Below, in pieces: positions 23,213-33,805 of a stretch of DNA of 64,000 bases. Numbering within the stretch: the first letter of the stretch is position 1; every line of letters starts with the position of its first letter. The notes under the pieces are model-generated. The model was not told where the DNA came from. It was given only the letters and a program-made list of their open reading frames with translations, and made no database searches. The DNA is taken from positions 15,107,185 through 15,171,184 of the forward strand of contig CM070719.1 in the NCBI GenBank assembly GCA_036346275.1, in the 5' to 3' direction. Made by a program: the position numbers and the translations under genes. This stretch comes from Otatea glauca (taxonomy: Eukaryota > Streptophyta > Magnoliopsida > Poales > Poaceae).

Positions 23213-24527
23213 TGTAGGATCGATATATACTAAACTAGCAATCAGAGGGGGGGTGAATGATTGCGCGGAAGCTAAAACCAAATTTTTGATCTACTAAAAA
23301 TTCACCCCAATTCGGACTCAAATAATTGCTTCTTATTCAACAAAACAGAGTAGATGCGTTCTGTAAATCGTGAATTCCAGGAGATCCAACCGTCGGATTG
23401 ACCTGAAATTTGAACTGTAGAAACTAGCTTCTAGTACGAATCTAACAAAACAAAATCAGCTCGATCGAACCAACAGATCAAAAGTTATTAACCTCGCAAG
23501 CATTCTGTGACAGATTATGACGAGAATTGATCAAACCCTAATTTCGTGATTAATCACAATCTACAAAAGATTAACCAACGAAATTTCAGGGACTCTAAAT
23601 TAATACTCTAGGAAGGTTTTGGATGGATCAAATCAAGAAAAAACTCAAAGAATCAAGATAGACAATAATTCAATCTACTAAACGAAAACGAGGCAAACAA
23701 ACCATAAACCGAACCTAAACGATGAATCGGTCTCGTGGCGTCTCGCCTCTGTAGCTTTGCGAAATCAGAGCGCCGCTTTTCCTTCGTCGGGTGTCATTCT
23801 TTGGCGTGAAACAAAAACGACCCGAGAAAGAAGTCATTGTAGTCGGGAACTTGTATATAAGGAACATGCAGGAGGTCTCGTCACCAAGCCAAAAGGACTA
23901 GAAATTGATTTTTATTTCCTTTTGTCTAATCTGGTTACGGTACTACAAACAAAAGAGTACAAACCTTAATACCCAGCTCTATCATCTAAACAGGAGACAT
24001 CCCTCTCCTATTTATAATGAGGAACAATTCGCATGCATATCCATCTGGCCCAACACGGCCCAATACATGCAAACTACCCAAAATTCACACGTGCACACGT
24101 ACGACCCACCTGCCACACTCACGTGACTAACCAGCCTTCATGTGCACCGTTCTCTAGCCTGAACGTCCCGCATGACATCCTTGACCACTAGGACCTCAGT
24201 TCCCTCCTTGAACCTAGTCCCGAACCTCAGTTCCTCCATGAACCTAGTTCCGGTCCCGTCACCGACCACGTTCGCCCTCAAGCAACACCTGCACATGAAT
24301 AAAAAAGAAACAATTCCGAGCACAAGTTCACGAATTGACTCAAGGTCAATCCATGCAATCACTCACACGAGCGTATTGCATCAAGCAAAACTATTACCAT
24401 GCTATCACAAGCATATCAATTAATCATCTGAAACAACACGTGCAAAAGCACAGCACATGCCATGAACATAACCACTTCGCAATGCCAATTTCATTACTAA
24501 GCCAATTTTTCTACACATGATTTTACA
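23213..24527 (-). repeat. 5' LTR of the gag-only SIRE element
   Basis: 1315 bp with the same TGTAAAATC/CTACA ends as its partner. The extra length is almost wholly the 130-bp segment at 23817-23946. The sequence at 23725-23800 also differs from the partner by several small changes. Confidence 0.93.
23817..23946. mobile_element. 130-bp insertion in the 5' LTR, 8-bp flanking repeat
   Basis: Absent from the partner LTR. Flanked by aaacaaaa at 23809-23816 and 23947-23954, present once in the other LTR, so it looks like an insertion with an 8-bp target duplication, as hAT-type elements make. I see no clear terminal inverted repeats, and the duplicated word is A-rich and could arise by chance. Confidence 0.5.
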
Positions 24528-25285
24528 CTTGCCCACGCGCGTGAAAAAAGAGATGATGGCCGTGGACTCGAACATGCAACGCTTTTGCTGCAATCGTTAG
24601 TTGGCTCACGTGTGAGGACGCAATGCCGTGAGACAAAGAATCGACGATTTGGGGAGTCTAATCCACAACGTCTGAGCAGGTCGTGTGTAGCTATGGTTAC
24701 GGCATTGTACCTCTATTTCTACAGTGCACTGCATAGAATAAAATGGAGAAAGGCAGAGCAGGTCGTGTACTCGTGTGTAGCCATGGTCATGAACAACAAA
24801 ATCCTATAAATTGACTACTAAAACTGGTTGGATTTAGTTAAGATGAAAACGGCATGCAATCAAGTGATGGAAAACATCATCAGCACAGCAATTTATAAAT
24901 AAAGAAAAATCAATCTAACATTGACTATATATATTAAGGAAGAAAACTCATCAACTCAGTATTTGATCGAAGGAGTTCTTATTGCCGGCTCTGTACCAAA
25001 AATAATAACATCATAAATAACTACTCAAACCTTCAAAAAGACATTTCTAGTTATTCCCATGAAGGCCTAATTCCCAATCGCGACATAAAATTGTTTCATG
25101 GTTGCAGCAAGTAGAACCTTGCCCTAGACTTGCTGAAGCATGCAAAGATAATTAAAGTAGCATAAAAAATATCACCTTCTGTAAGACATGTTGAATTATC
25201 TTAAAGAAAACTTCCTTTGGCACTAACCATGCAATGGTTATCGAGCTTGATTAAAATGCTCGAGTAGTTTGAGATGGAAAAAATA
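24528..25285. other. Intergenic gap between elements
   Basis: No coding region. It holds the target site of the gag-only element at its left edge and one copy of a 230-bp diverged direct repeat (24881-25110) whose partner is at 31381-31610. The rest is unidentified. Confidence 0.5.
24881..25110 (+). repeat. Diverged 230-bp direct repeat, copy 1
   Basis: Shares with 31381-31610, in the same orientation, segments such as cagtatttgatcgaag, actactcaa, tctagttattcccatgaag and aattgtttcatg, with frequent mismatches and small indels. The two copies lie outside the compound LTR at 25286-31348. Family unknown. Confidence 0.65.
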
Positions 25286-28200
25286 TGTAGCGACCCCTAT
25301 TTTCATGTAAATGAAAAAAAATAGAAATCTAATGCGCATACAGTACTAGTCCCATGATCAGTGGCTAGTACGCATATTTTCAACAATTGGAATCACATCC
25401 GTACATCATTTTATTCAAGCGGAAGCTATTTGTACAATATATTCTTGCAACTCAGAGTATATAAATATAGCAACAGAAGAAGCAAAGTCTTGTAGTGTGC
25501 CCATCCAATTCCTCAGGCAACTGACAAGGCATAATCCCTAGGAAGGTCGCTTTATTGAAAATCCCACATCCTGCGACGAAAAGAGATCTTTCGAAGCTTC
25601 GCTATCTTTTTCCACCGAAAACAACATAATAAGCATGGGTGAGTACTTTACGTACTCCGCAAGACTTTAGCAAATCCTATAATATATGTAGGCCATTTCA
25701 AAGGAAAGGCTTCTACGGTTAATTTGCATAAAGCGAAATGGAATTTGTAAATCAAGTTGTCATTTGCAAACGGAATTTAATAAATTAAGTTTGACTGATA
25801 AGAAATAATTAAAGCATAAGTAATACTCACAGCCCTTCGTGAGCATTGAATAATTCAATGATCCAATAATCCAATCCTGCCATATCAATTCCTTGCCAAC
25901 ACGTGGCATAACCATAATCTTTGCCAAAACAAGGCACATTAGATGGAAACCATTCCATTTTGAAAATAGTAAAATATTTAGCTATGTGATGATGTTGCCA
26001 AGTGCCTTTGACCGTAGGCGTGTCTAATTAAATAGATTTACACTCTGTAGAGGTGTACGGCTTTACCCATAAGAAATGATCAGCTCTTTGTGCAAGCTAT
26101 TAGCACACTTCCTTTGGTGTGCCGCAGAGAGATCATAACATAACCGTTACATTACCTAGACCTAGCTTTGCACTAGCCCAATGACGTTAAATCCTTGTTA
26201 TGGAGAAAAAACATGACAGTGTATCCCTGTCATATAAAGTGATAGTAAGAGCAGTAATTCCCTGCGATAGAAGTAGTAAATCCCTGCGGTAAAGGTTTCT
26301 TCCTATACCAAGGCGTACACCGTTATACCGATATGCATTTACCCACAATGAAGTGTTGAAGCCCCTCATAAGCAAACCTAGAAAGGAGTGCTCATACTAT
26401 CTCCCGCCTACCAATGTGCAAAGCCAGATCTAAGTAACTTAATAGGTTAAGGCTGCCCATACCAGCACTTATGGTTGCACGAAATTCTTGGCTTGAAAAC
26501 AACCCATAGCTCGGTCCTTAATCCGACACAGGCAATGCTCCACCCTACACTACGTACGAGTCCATCTCTTGCACAACCGGCTATTGCCAATAATTGCCCG
26601 CATCTAAACCATAGTTTTATTTTGGGGTTTTTAATCAAAATACCAACAATTGACATCATGTCATAACCAACCATTTTCAATTCTCAAGAATCAATTTTGA
26701 TCTGATCATATTCAACGTTCGTTCTAAAGCATGGCTAAGCATGGTTAATATTCGCATATACCCAAGTTGACATTATGTATTGTCTAATCCATTTATATGG
26801 TTATCAAGGTTCACATGTTCACACTTATCAAGGAAGTTTCATTAGACAACAGGTATATCTACCAGTACCACAAAATAGCGTATTTACAGAAAATAAACGC
26901 ATGCATGAAACATTTTGATAAACACAATGAAAATTAAATACTGGGATCAATATGATCAAAGGGGGTGCTTGCCTTGCTTAATCGTTGTTTACGACGAAGT
27001 CGCGGTCGAAGCCTGTGTTGTCAACGACGGAATTAATGATGTCGGGTTCTACACGTTGTTCAATAGAAATATAGCGAAACAACAATTTCAATAAGGGCAA
27101 AAAGAAGACAGACAATAAATCAAATAAAACATGCTATAAGAAACAGACGCATATTCTTTTATAGATTATTTATTCTTGTTTTATGAATTGAAGAGGCTAA
27201 AATTATGTATTCTTGTATTTATAACTTCGAATTATAGATGCTAAAATTATTTAAAGTAGAAAGATTTGTCTTATGGTGATATTGTAAAATAGTATGTTGT
27301 TAATAGGATTCAGATACAAAGCAATGTATTTAAAGACTTTTGAATTAAACATTTATCACTAAATTTCTGGCTACCATTTTGTTAGGCATAACACATTAAG
27401 TTATCTACCCTATTTTCTTGAACTAATTGTTAGAAGCAAGCATGGTCCCATATGCACAGGTACTTATATATATACATATATACCTATTATGCTCTTCAAA
27501 CTAAATCACATCCTATTTGCATAAATCATTATTTGTTCAATATTTTTACCTAGCCTAACATTATTCCACTATCATGCTGAAAATAAATATGTTTAATAAA
27601 CTTCCAAAAATTCTTTCCTTATCAATTTAGTTATTATTTCATAGTTACTAATAATGTTAGACTTCAATAGAAAAGAAAAAAACAACTGGTTACCCAAATA
27701 TTTTTATAGAAATGGGTGCATATAAGAATAAGCATCATGATAAAATTGGTTCCAAATAAATTTAACTTTGTTTGCAAAGTTTCTATATTTAATCTACTTT
27801 TATATCTACTATTCATCTTTGTATTAAAATATTTTCCATAATAGATTTTCAAAATATTTTTGCATTTTTTCGAAGCTCATGATTTTAGATGAATTTAGAA
27901 ATTGGTTTCATCTCATTTGGATTTCAAATGCGAAAGATATTCAAGATTGAATATGGTTCGGTTGGAAAATCCAGGAAAATCAGAAAATACGCTTTCAATA
28001 CCTTGAAAGCGGTTTCTAATTTTCGCGGTTTTATTTAAATCTCAGCCGACCGACAGGTGGGGCCTGCGGGTCAGCGAGAGGACGAGGCTGAGGCGCGTTG
28101 GCTGATAGGTGGGGCCCTCGCGTCATACACCTAAGAACAGGGGCTCACCTCCGCAGCTCATCGCCAGCGATGTAGCTCGGGGGAGGTTCGGTCGACGGTG

Positions 28201-29846
28201 CAGGGAGCATCAGGGAGATGAGCTGTATCTGGGGAAGGTACCGATTTGTCCGGAGGTGGACTGAGGCGAGCTGGCACCGAGGGGAGGCGGTGGCGGCAAA
28301 GGAGGCTCGCTGGAGAAGATAACAGATGTGTCTCGGTTCGAATCGGTAGCAAAATAAGCATCAAGGGATGCCAGAGGTTCCATTTTTACGGTTAGTGGGG
28401 TTGGAGGCTTACCGGATCACCCTGCCACCATTCGCCGTGGTCGAGGAAGATGGGCAACAGCGGCGGCGAGCTTCTGGGTGAAGATTCTTCAAGATTTTTG
28501 AGGGCTTTTGGTTATTGTATCTTGATGATGCTATGACTTGAAGGAATTGGCAAATGGTTGAGTGAATCATCCGAATTTAGTCTAGGCTCAACTCTAGGGT
28601 TCTTCGGCTGATTCTAGAAAAACAAGAGAAATTGAAGGTTGTCCGCGGTTGGGGGTGAATGAAGTGAGAGGGGAAGAGAAGGGCACTACAAGGCGATCAC
28701 AGAGCAGCTTTTATAGCCGATGATTTGCTGTAGCGAAGCTCGGACAGCAAGTTTGAACTCGGCGGCAAATTGCGGTGGCTGAACAGAAGAAGGCATGGGC
28801 AGAATTACGGAAAATCCAGGCAGGGCAGCTGCGTGGCATGGCACGGCAATGATCGCGTAAGGACCATAGGTGGCGTGAGGTACAGGAGAGGCGGTTGCAA
28901 AAGGCGGCCCGAACTGGCTTCTTCGCTTAGGGGCTTCGGCGTGCCGAGGAAGACAAAGGCTGAGGCCTTCGGCTGACGTGTGGGGCCGCACAGTGCGTCG
29001 GTCCCATGAGTCAGTGAAAGAATTGGTGACCTCAAGCAATTTCAGCGAACAGAGCTCGGTTATGTTCAAAGAATCAGTAATCTCTATTATCGTAAAATTA
29101 ATGATAAATTTACTGAGTCTACTAGAGAGAGTTTAGAACCTACCATAAACATTTCAGACCTATTGGACTTATGTAGAATTTATGGAAATTATGACAAGCC
29201 ACTATGCACAAAATTGTGTTTTCTGTTTTTGAATTTTATGGAAGTTTATATCTTGTAAAAACTTTTTGAAACTTTTTATAGGAGTTCCTCTTGGCCATAT
29301 AAGTCTTCAGTAAAAATTTGGATTTAATATATGTTATATGTTATTTATAAACATTCTGACAATCTGATTCTTATATTTTCAGCAATTCTATTTTTTAATT
29401 TTTATTAATATCAAACCTAAATATTATCTCCTAATATTTTTACTGAAGATGACTCTATCCAGGGAGAAGATAATATAAATATTTTCACATCGAAATTATG
29501 AACATTTAATTTCTGACATTTTTACTATTACTTGTCTTGCTTCATTAAATTACCTCTTTTTTCATCATTTATTATTTTTTCATGACTTCAAAATTATATT
29601 TTGTGTTCTGGATAGCTCCACGAATTTTTACAGAAATTTTTATTATTTTTTAGTTTTACAAATCTTTTCTTATTACTTAAGTAATGGTTGATTGTTTGGA
29701 AAAAGGAAATTTTCCTTTTAAGCAATAATCAAAAGAAGTCAAGAAAACTCATAGAAAATTCAGAAAAACCCAGGAAAATACAAATTAAAACTTCTTCAAA
29801 TATATTATTTAATTTATTATTACTACTCATTTTTCGGGATGTTACA
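25286..29846 (-). repeat. Long Tekay/Del-type LTR (minus strand)
   Basis: Minus strand reads TGTAACATCCCGAAAAATG...GGGGTCGCTACA, 4561 bp. Inside are an AT-rich first part, a GC-rich promoter-like part (about 28040-29000), and an internal-leader-like end with the taaagc/cactctgtagagg motif near 26030-26060, also seen in the LTR at 60365-63392. No coding region is credible; frames in the GC-rich part are low-complexity. No primer site or polypurine tract adjoins either end. Immediate 5-bp flanks (aaata and cttaa) do not match, but aaata matches the flank at 31349-31353. Confidence 0.6.
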
Positions 29847-31348
29847 CTTAACTTAGCACATACTTAGTTGGCCTCATATGACATGGAATTAAGAGGCACT
29901 AGTGAGTCATTAGAGAAGGAAATGAATACAGGAAAAGAAGAACACAGAGAGGAAGCTCACAGAACAAGAGATGGCGCCATGGAGGAAGCTCGGGCATGCA
30001 TAGCCGGTAGCAACCATTTAGCAGGGAAACCAAGAAATCAACTTGAGGTTTCTATTTGGTAGTGCTTGAGGATACTCCATGCCAGCTTAAATGAAATTTG
30101 TGGCTGTGAATGGGAAGCTGGCTGGGAGGCATGCTCACTGGCTTTTATAGCGCAGCAAGGCTGTGGAGAAGCTAGATGATGGGTGGGCCCGGGCATTGTT
30201 CATTGAAGTGACACAAAACAACCTCATCAATTCCTTATCGCCAGCAGATCTGGATTGCATTTGATGAACCAGATAGCAATCATGTTGATAATTTAATGAA
30301 GAATTTATGGCGTGTACTAAAGATAGGCTTGAAGGTACTGAAAATTTTTCAGAATTATCTCGTGCTTGTAGAATGTATAAATATTCTAACAGTGCACTGT
30401 GCACAGATTTTAGTTTTCTGTATTTAATTTATCTGGGGGTTCATAACTTATTAAATATCTTTTAATTTTTTTTTTCGGTTCATTATAGCTTTATTAGTCT
30501 CCTGTAAAATTTTAAGCTTCAAATTATTTATATTTTATTTATTAATATTCTGACATTGGAATTACCAGATTTTTAGCTTTTCAGTTTTAGAATTTGTAAA
30601 ATTATCAAATTAATTATTATTTCCTGATATTTTTAATGTTCATAGCCTGATCCAGAGTGAAGATAATATAAAAAATTCAGGTCGAATTAATGCATAATTA
30701 GTTTTATTTAAATCTGACAAATTCACTATTGCGAGTCAAGGATTCATTAATTGCACTCTTAATTGCTTTGATGTGACATGTAACTTCCTAAAATATCTCC
30801 ATAACCCTTAACTACCAAAATTAATTTATGAATAATTTTATATGTTTAAATAAATTTTTTTTATTTTTTTGTTATAAACTTTTTACTCTTTTCTTTATCT
30901 ATTATCATGATTATATGAAAAGATTTTTCATTTGGAACAAAAATCAAGGAAATTCAATAAATTAGAAGAAATTCAGAAAAATCCATAAAAATCATCAATA
31001 AATATACTTTAATGTTGAACTTTATTTGCTTGTTGTACTTTAAGTTTTGTATTGTTGAGAAAATGAAATTAGTACAATTAAAGATTCTCTTAAGAACCAA
31101 AATTCAGTAAAATTTTAGATTAGTTGGACTTTCAATGTAAATTTTTATTTCCAACTTATTTTCATATTTTGTTTGATTTGAAGTTTTATTTTCCAACTCA
31201 TACTTTTATTATGGTTGGATTTCAAGATTTTGAAATAGAAGATAATATTTTAGTTCATTCTTAACATTCTAATTAAAAATTCTATTGCATTACATTTTCT
31301 ATTTTCTATATTTCTATTTTTATTATTTAGAATTTTTGGGATTTTACA
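29847..31348 (-). repeat. Partial second copy of the Tekay/Del-type LTR
   Basis: Minus strand begins TGTAAAATCCCAAAAATTC at 31348. The sequence from about 30300 to 31020 is a diverged copy of about 29130-29800 (shared landmarks: gaagataatataaa, attctgaca, gaaaattcag-like words, in the same order). It contains a TATA-like ttttatagcgc near 30145 on the plus strand. The segment joins the full LTR head to tail with no internal domain between. No gene. Confidence 0.55.
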
Positions 31349-31380
31349 AAATACGAGGGAACTGTAGTTAGCGAACAATC

Positions 31381-31610
31381 AGGACAGTAATATAAGAAAT
31401 AGACAAAATAAATATAAAATTGCCAATATATTTTAAGGAATTAAATTCATCAGCTTAGTATTTGATCGAAGTTCTTATCGGCGACTCTATAGCAGGGGCA
31501 ATAGTACCATAGACAGCTACTCAAGTTTTAAGAAGCCAGTTCTAGTTACTCCCATGAAGCCCTAATTTCCAATTACTATGTACGATGTAAAATCGTTTCA
31601 TCACTAAGAC
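31381..31610 (+). repeat. Diverged 230-bp direct repeat, copy 2
   Basis: Partner of 24881-25110. It lies just outside the compound LTR and just before the SIRE insertion at 31649. No coding function. Confidence 0.65.
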
Positions 31611-31758
31611 TGCTAGTCGCGCAGTGCATGGCTGGTTCTTTGACTCTATGAAGGACCATGTGGAGGTCTACCCAGATTTGTGATGAGTATTTAACTAAAT
31701 TTGAGCTTGGTATGCTTTTGTTTGAGTTTGATTTGAAATGGATTGGCGAAGCTTGTAT

Positions 31759-32306
31759 GGACCTTTGGCCGAGTGATATCTATATCCGACTGCTGTAGGA
31801 TATAGCTCCGATCCATGTTGGGACCTTTTAGGATTTGCGCGGGTCTTGGCCGAGTGATTCTTATATCCGACTGATGTAGGATATAGTTCTGGTCCATCTT
31901 GGGACCTTTCTAGGATTTGCGCGGGTCTTGGCCGAGTGATTCTTATATCCAACTGATGTACGATATAGCTCTGGTCCATCTTGGGACCTTTTTAGGATTT
32001 GCGCGGGTCTTGGCCGAGTGATTCTTATATCCGACTGATGTAGGATATAGCACTGGTCCATCTTGGGACCTTTTTAGGATTTGAGTGGGTCTTGGCCGAG
32101 TGATTCTTGTATCTGACTGATGTAGGATATAGCTCTGGTCCATCTTGGGACCTTTTTAGGATTTGCGCGGATCTTGGCCGAGTGATTCTTATATCCAACT
32201 GATGTAGGATATAGCTCTGGTCCATCTTGGGACCTTTCTAGGATTTGCGCGGGTCTTGGCCGAGTGATTCCTATATCCGACTAATGTAGGATATAGCTCT
32301 GGTCCA
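31759..32306 (+). repeat. 82-bp tandem array in the 5' LTR, seven units
   Basis: The GGATATAG word recurs at about 31797, 31879, 31961, 32043, 32125, 32207 and 32289, exactly 82 bp apart. Most units contain the perfect hairpin tatatcc-(10 nt)-ggatata plus a second inverted pair GGTCC...GGGACC. The array lies about 500 bp upstream of the TATA box, so it may act as an enhancer. Frames open through it are an artefact of the repeat. Confidence 0.93.
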
Positions 32307-32817
32307 CCATGGGCGGTGCAACCAGCCTGAGGGCAACAGAACCGACCAATTCAAGTAAAAGTGAATTTTTATAAGTGGACTTTGATGAATTTATTGCACA
32401 TCTTTGTGGGCATTGCTATGTGAGGAGTTTCCTTGTTTTTGATGGTTACAGGACGACGGTGATAGGTCATGGTGAGGCGAAGGATGGCCGGAACTAGGCG
32501 AGGAGCATCGGAGGTCCAGACAGTCGGGGATCGTCGGAAGATGTTCGGAGACGGAGTCCGTGCAAGCCATGAAGACAAGGAATGGATGTGATGCTAGCTA
32601 GATGCTGCTCGGATCGATGAGGGCCGTCGGATTGCGGTCTAGTTGATAGTATAGCGGGTCTAGTTAGTATGCTTTGAAAACCGTGCAAGAAAACCCATTT
32701 GTGTGGTGGGTTTTGGGTGAACCCTTGCATGGCTGGTTGAGTGGGTTAATCCTAGCCCTTGATGGATGCTCTAGGGTTTAGAGGCTCATCCAAGGGTGGT
32801 AGGTGGCCCAAGAGTTG

Positions 32818-32825
32818 TATAAATA
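32818..32825 (+). promoter_or_regulatory. TATA box of the 5' LTR
   Basis: TATAAATA in the context gttgtataaataggggtgg. The same box is kept in the 3' LTR (42588-42595) and in the second SIRE element (55040-55047). Confidence 0.75.
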
Positions 32826-33752
32826 GGGGTGGAGGGGTAGCCTTCCCCCCTTGAAGGTTTTGAGGTTTTTGATGCTCCTTTGAGCTTTGCCCACATGAAT
32901 GTGAGGCTTTGTAACCTTTCCTTCCAGAAATGAAATGTTCTCCATTTATGTTCATGTTTCATTTACTTTACGCATTTACTCTACGCATTTAAATTACATA
33001 ATTTAAATTCTGTATTTACTTTCTTGCAATTTACATTTACGCAATTTGGATTTGCCTCCTCTCCTTCTACATGCTTACGAATCTTTGTTGAGGTTGATGT
33101 TTGATGAATGATTCTACTTCTAAATCTTTGTTTCAATCATCTAGGCTATCCTTGCGTTCTTGTTGTAAGAAGTTGATCTTTTGCGTTCTTGAATGTTTGA
33201 TCTTGTAGATTGCATATCCTAGAGTTTCTTTGTATTCTCTTGCTTGTTGGGACGTGTGGGAAGTCATTCAAGATCACTTTGATCATCAAAACCCCACGAG
33301 CAAGCCTTGATCGAAGTTCTTTTGATTTTTGTTGAAACTTGGTCTGTTCTTCGTTCTCGGCCATAAATGTCAGAACTTTGACATCAATCCTTGTGATTGA
33401 AGGTTTGAATAAGTTCCTGACATCCCAAGGACCTTATCTACCAAGTTTGGTTCAGTTTGGATCAACGGATCAAAAGATACATCAATTCTCCCATTTGATC
33501 CCGTGCTGAAATCGCTGTTCATTTGCCTGATTTCACTGTAACTACAGTAACCTGGTAGCACCGGCCCCAGAGCGCGGTAGCGCCAGCCTCAGGCTAATTT
33601 TCTTGGAAATTGACTCTTTCGCTTCCATTTGATTATCTAGGGGTTTGGCTTGGTTTCTTTTGGTGAAAATCTGCATTTGTGATCCTCCTAAGGGATATAT
33701 TTTTATTTTGGGACCATTCACCCCCCTCTGATCGCCATCTTGGTCTTTCAAT

Positions 33753-33764
33753 TAGTATCAGAGC
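33753..33764 (+). promoter_or_regulatory. Mutated primer-binding site
   Basis: TAGTATCAGAGC, one G-to-A change from the standard initiator Met-tRNA site, two bases after the LTR. The change arose after the last retrotransposition or weakens priming. Confidence 0.85.
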
Positions 33765-33805
33765 TGGTTTTGCTCTTTCATAGATCTTGACCGGTCTCAA
33801 GAGCA

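Larger units (their letters stand above)
18092..24527 (-). mobile_element. Non-autonomous SIRE-type copia element with gag only
   Basis: A complete 6436-bp element with LTRs at 18092-19275 and 23213-24527 and a perfect 5-bp target duplication cttgc (18087-18091 and 24528-24532). On the minus strand the order is LTR, primer site, a long SIRE-type gag, about 1.7 kb without coding sequence, polypurine tract, LTR. No protease, integrase, reverse transcriptase or RNase H is present, so it matches the TR-GAG class of gag-bearing non-autonomous elements and must borrow polymerase. The gag resembles those of the SIRE elements at 31.6 and 54.4 kb but is clearly a different family. Confidence 0.93.
31649..33750 (+). 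repeat. 5' LTR of the 31.6-46.3 kb SIRE element
   Basis: 2102 bp, TGAAGGACCATG...GGTCTTTCA. It contains the 82-bp hairpin array (31759-32306), a TATA box at 32818-32825, and a transcribed part with short repeats of cgcatttaaatt type (about 32960-33055). It matches the 3' LTR closely apart from the array copy number. Confidence 0.92.

Noticed and set aside
28040..29070. Protein-coding gene in the GC-rich part of the 25.3-29.8 kb LTR
   Set aside because: Frames are short and low-complexity, and the same GC-rich turn occurs at the same place in the other long LTR at 60.4-63.4 kb.
31691..32225. Five overlapping minus-strand frames with the same peptide (MDQSYILHQSDIRITRP)
   Set aside because: They are 82 bp apart and come only from the tandem array in the LTR; no gene.
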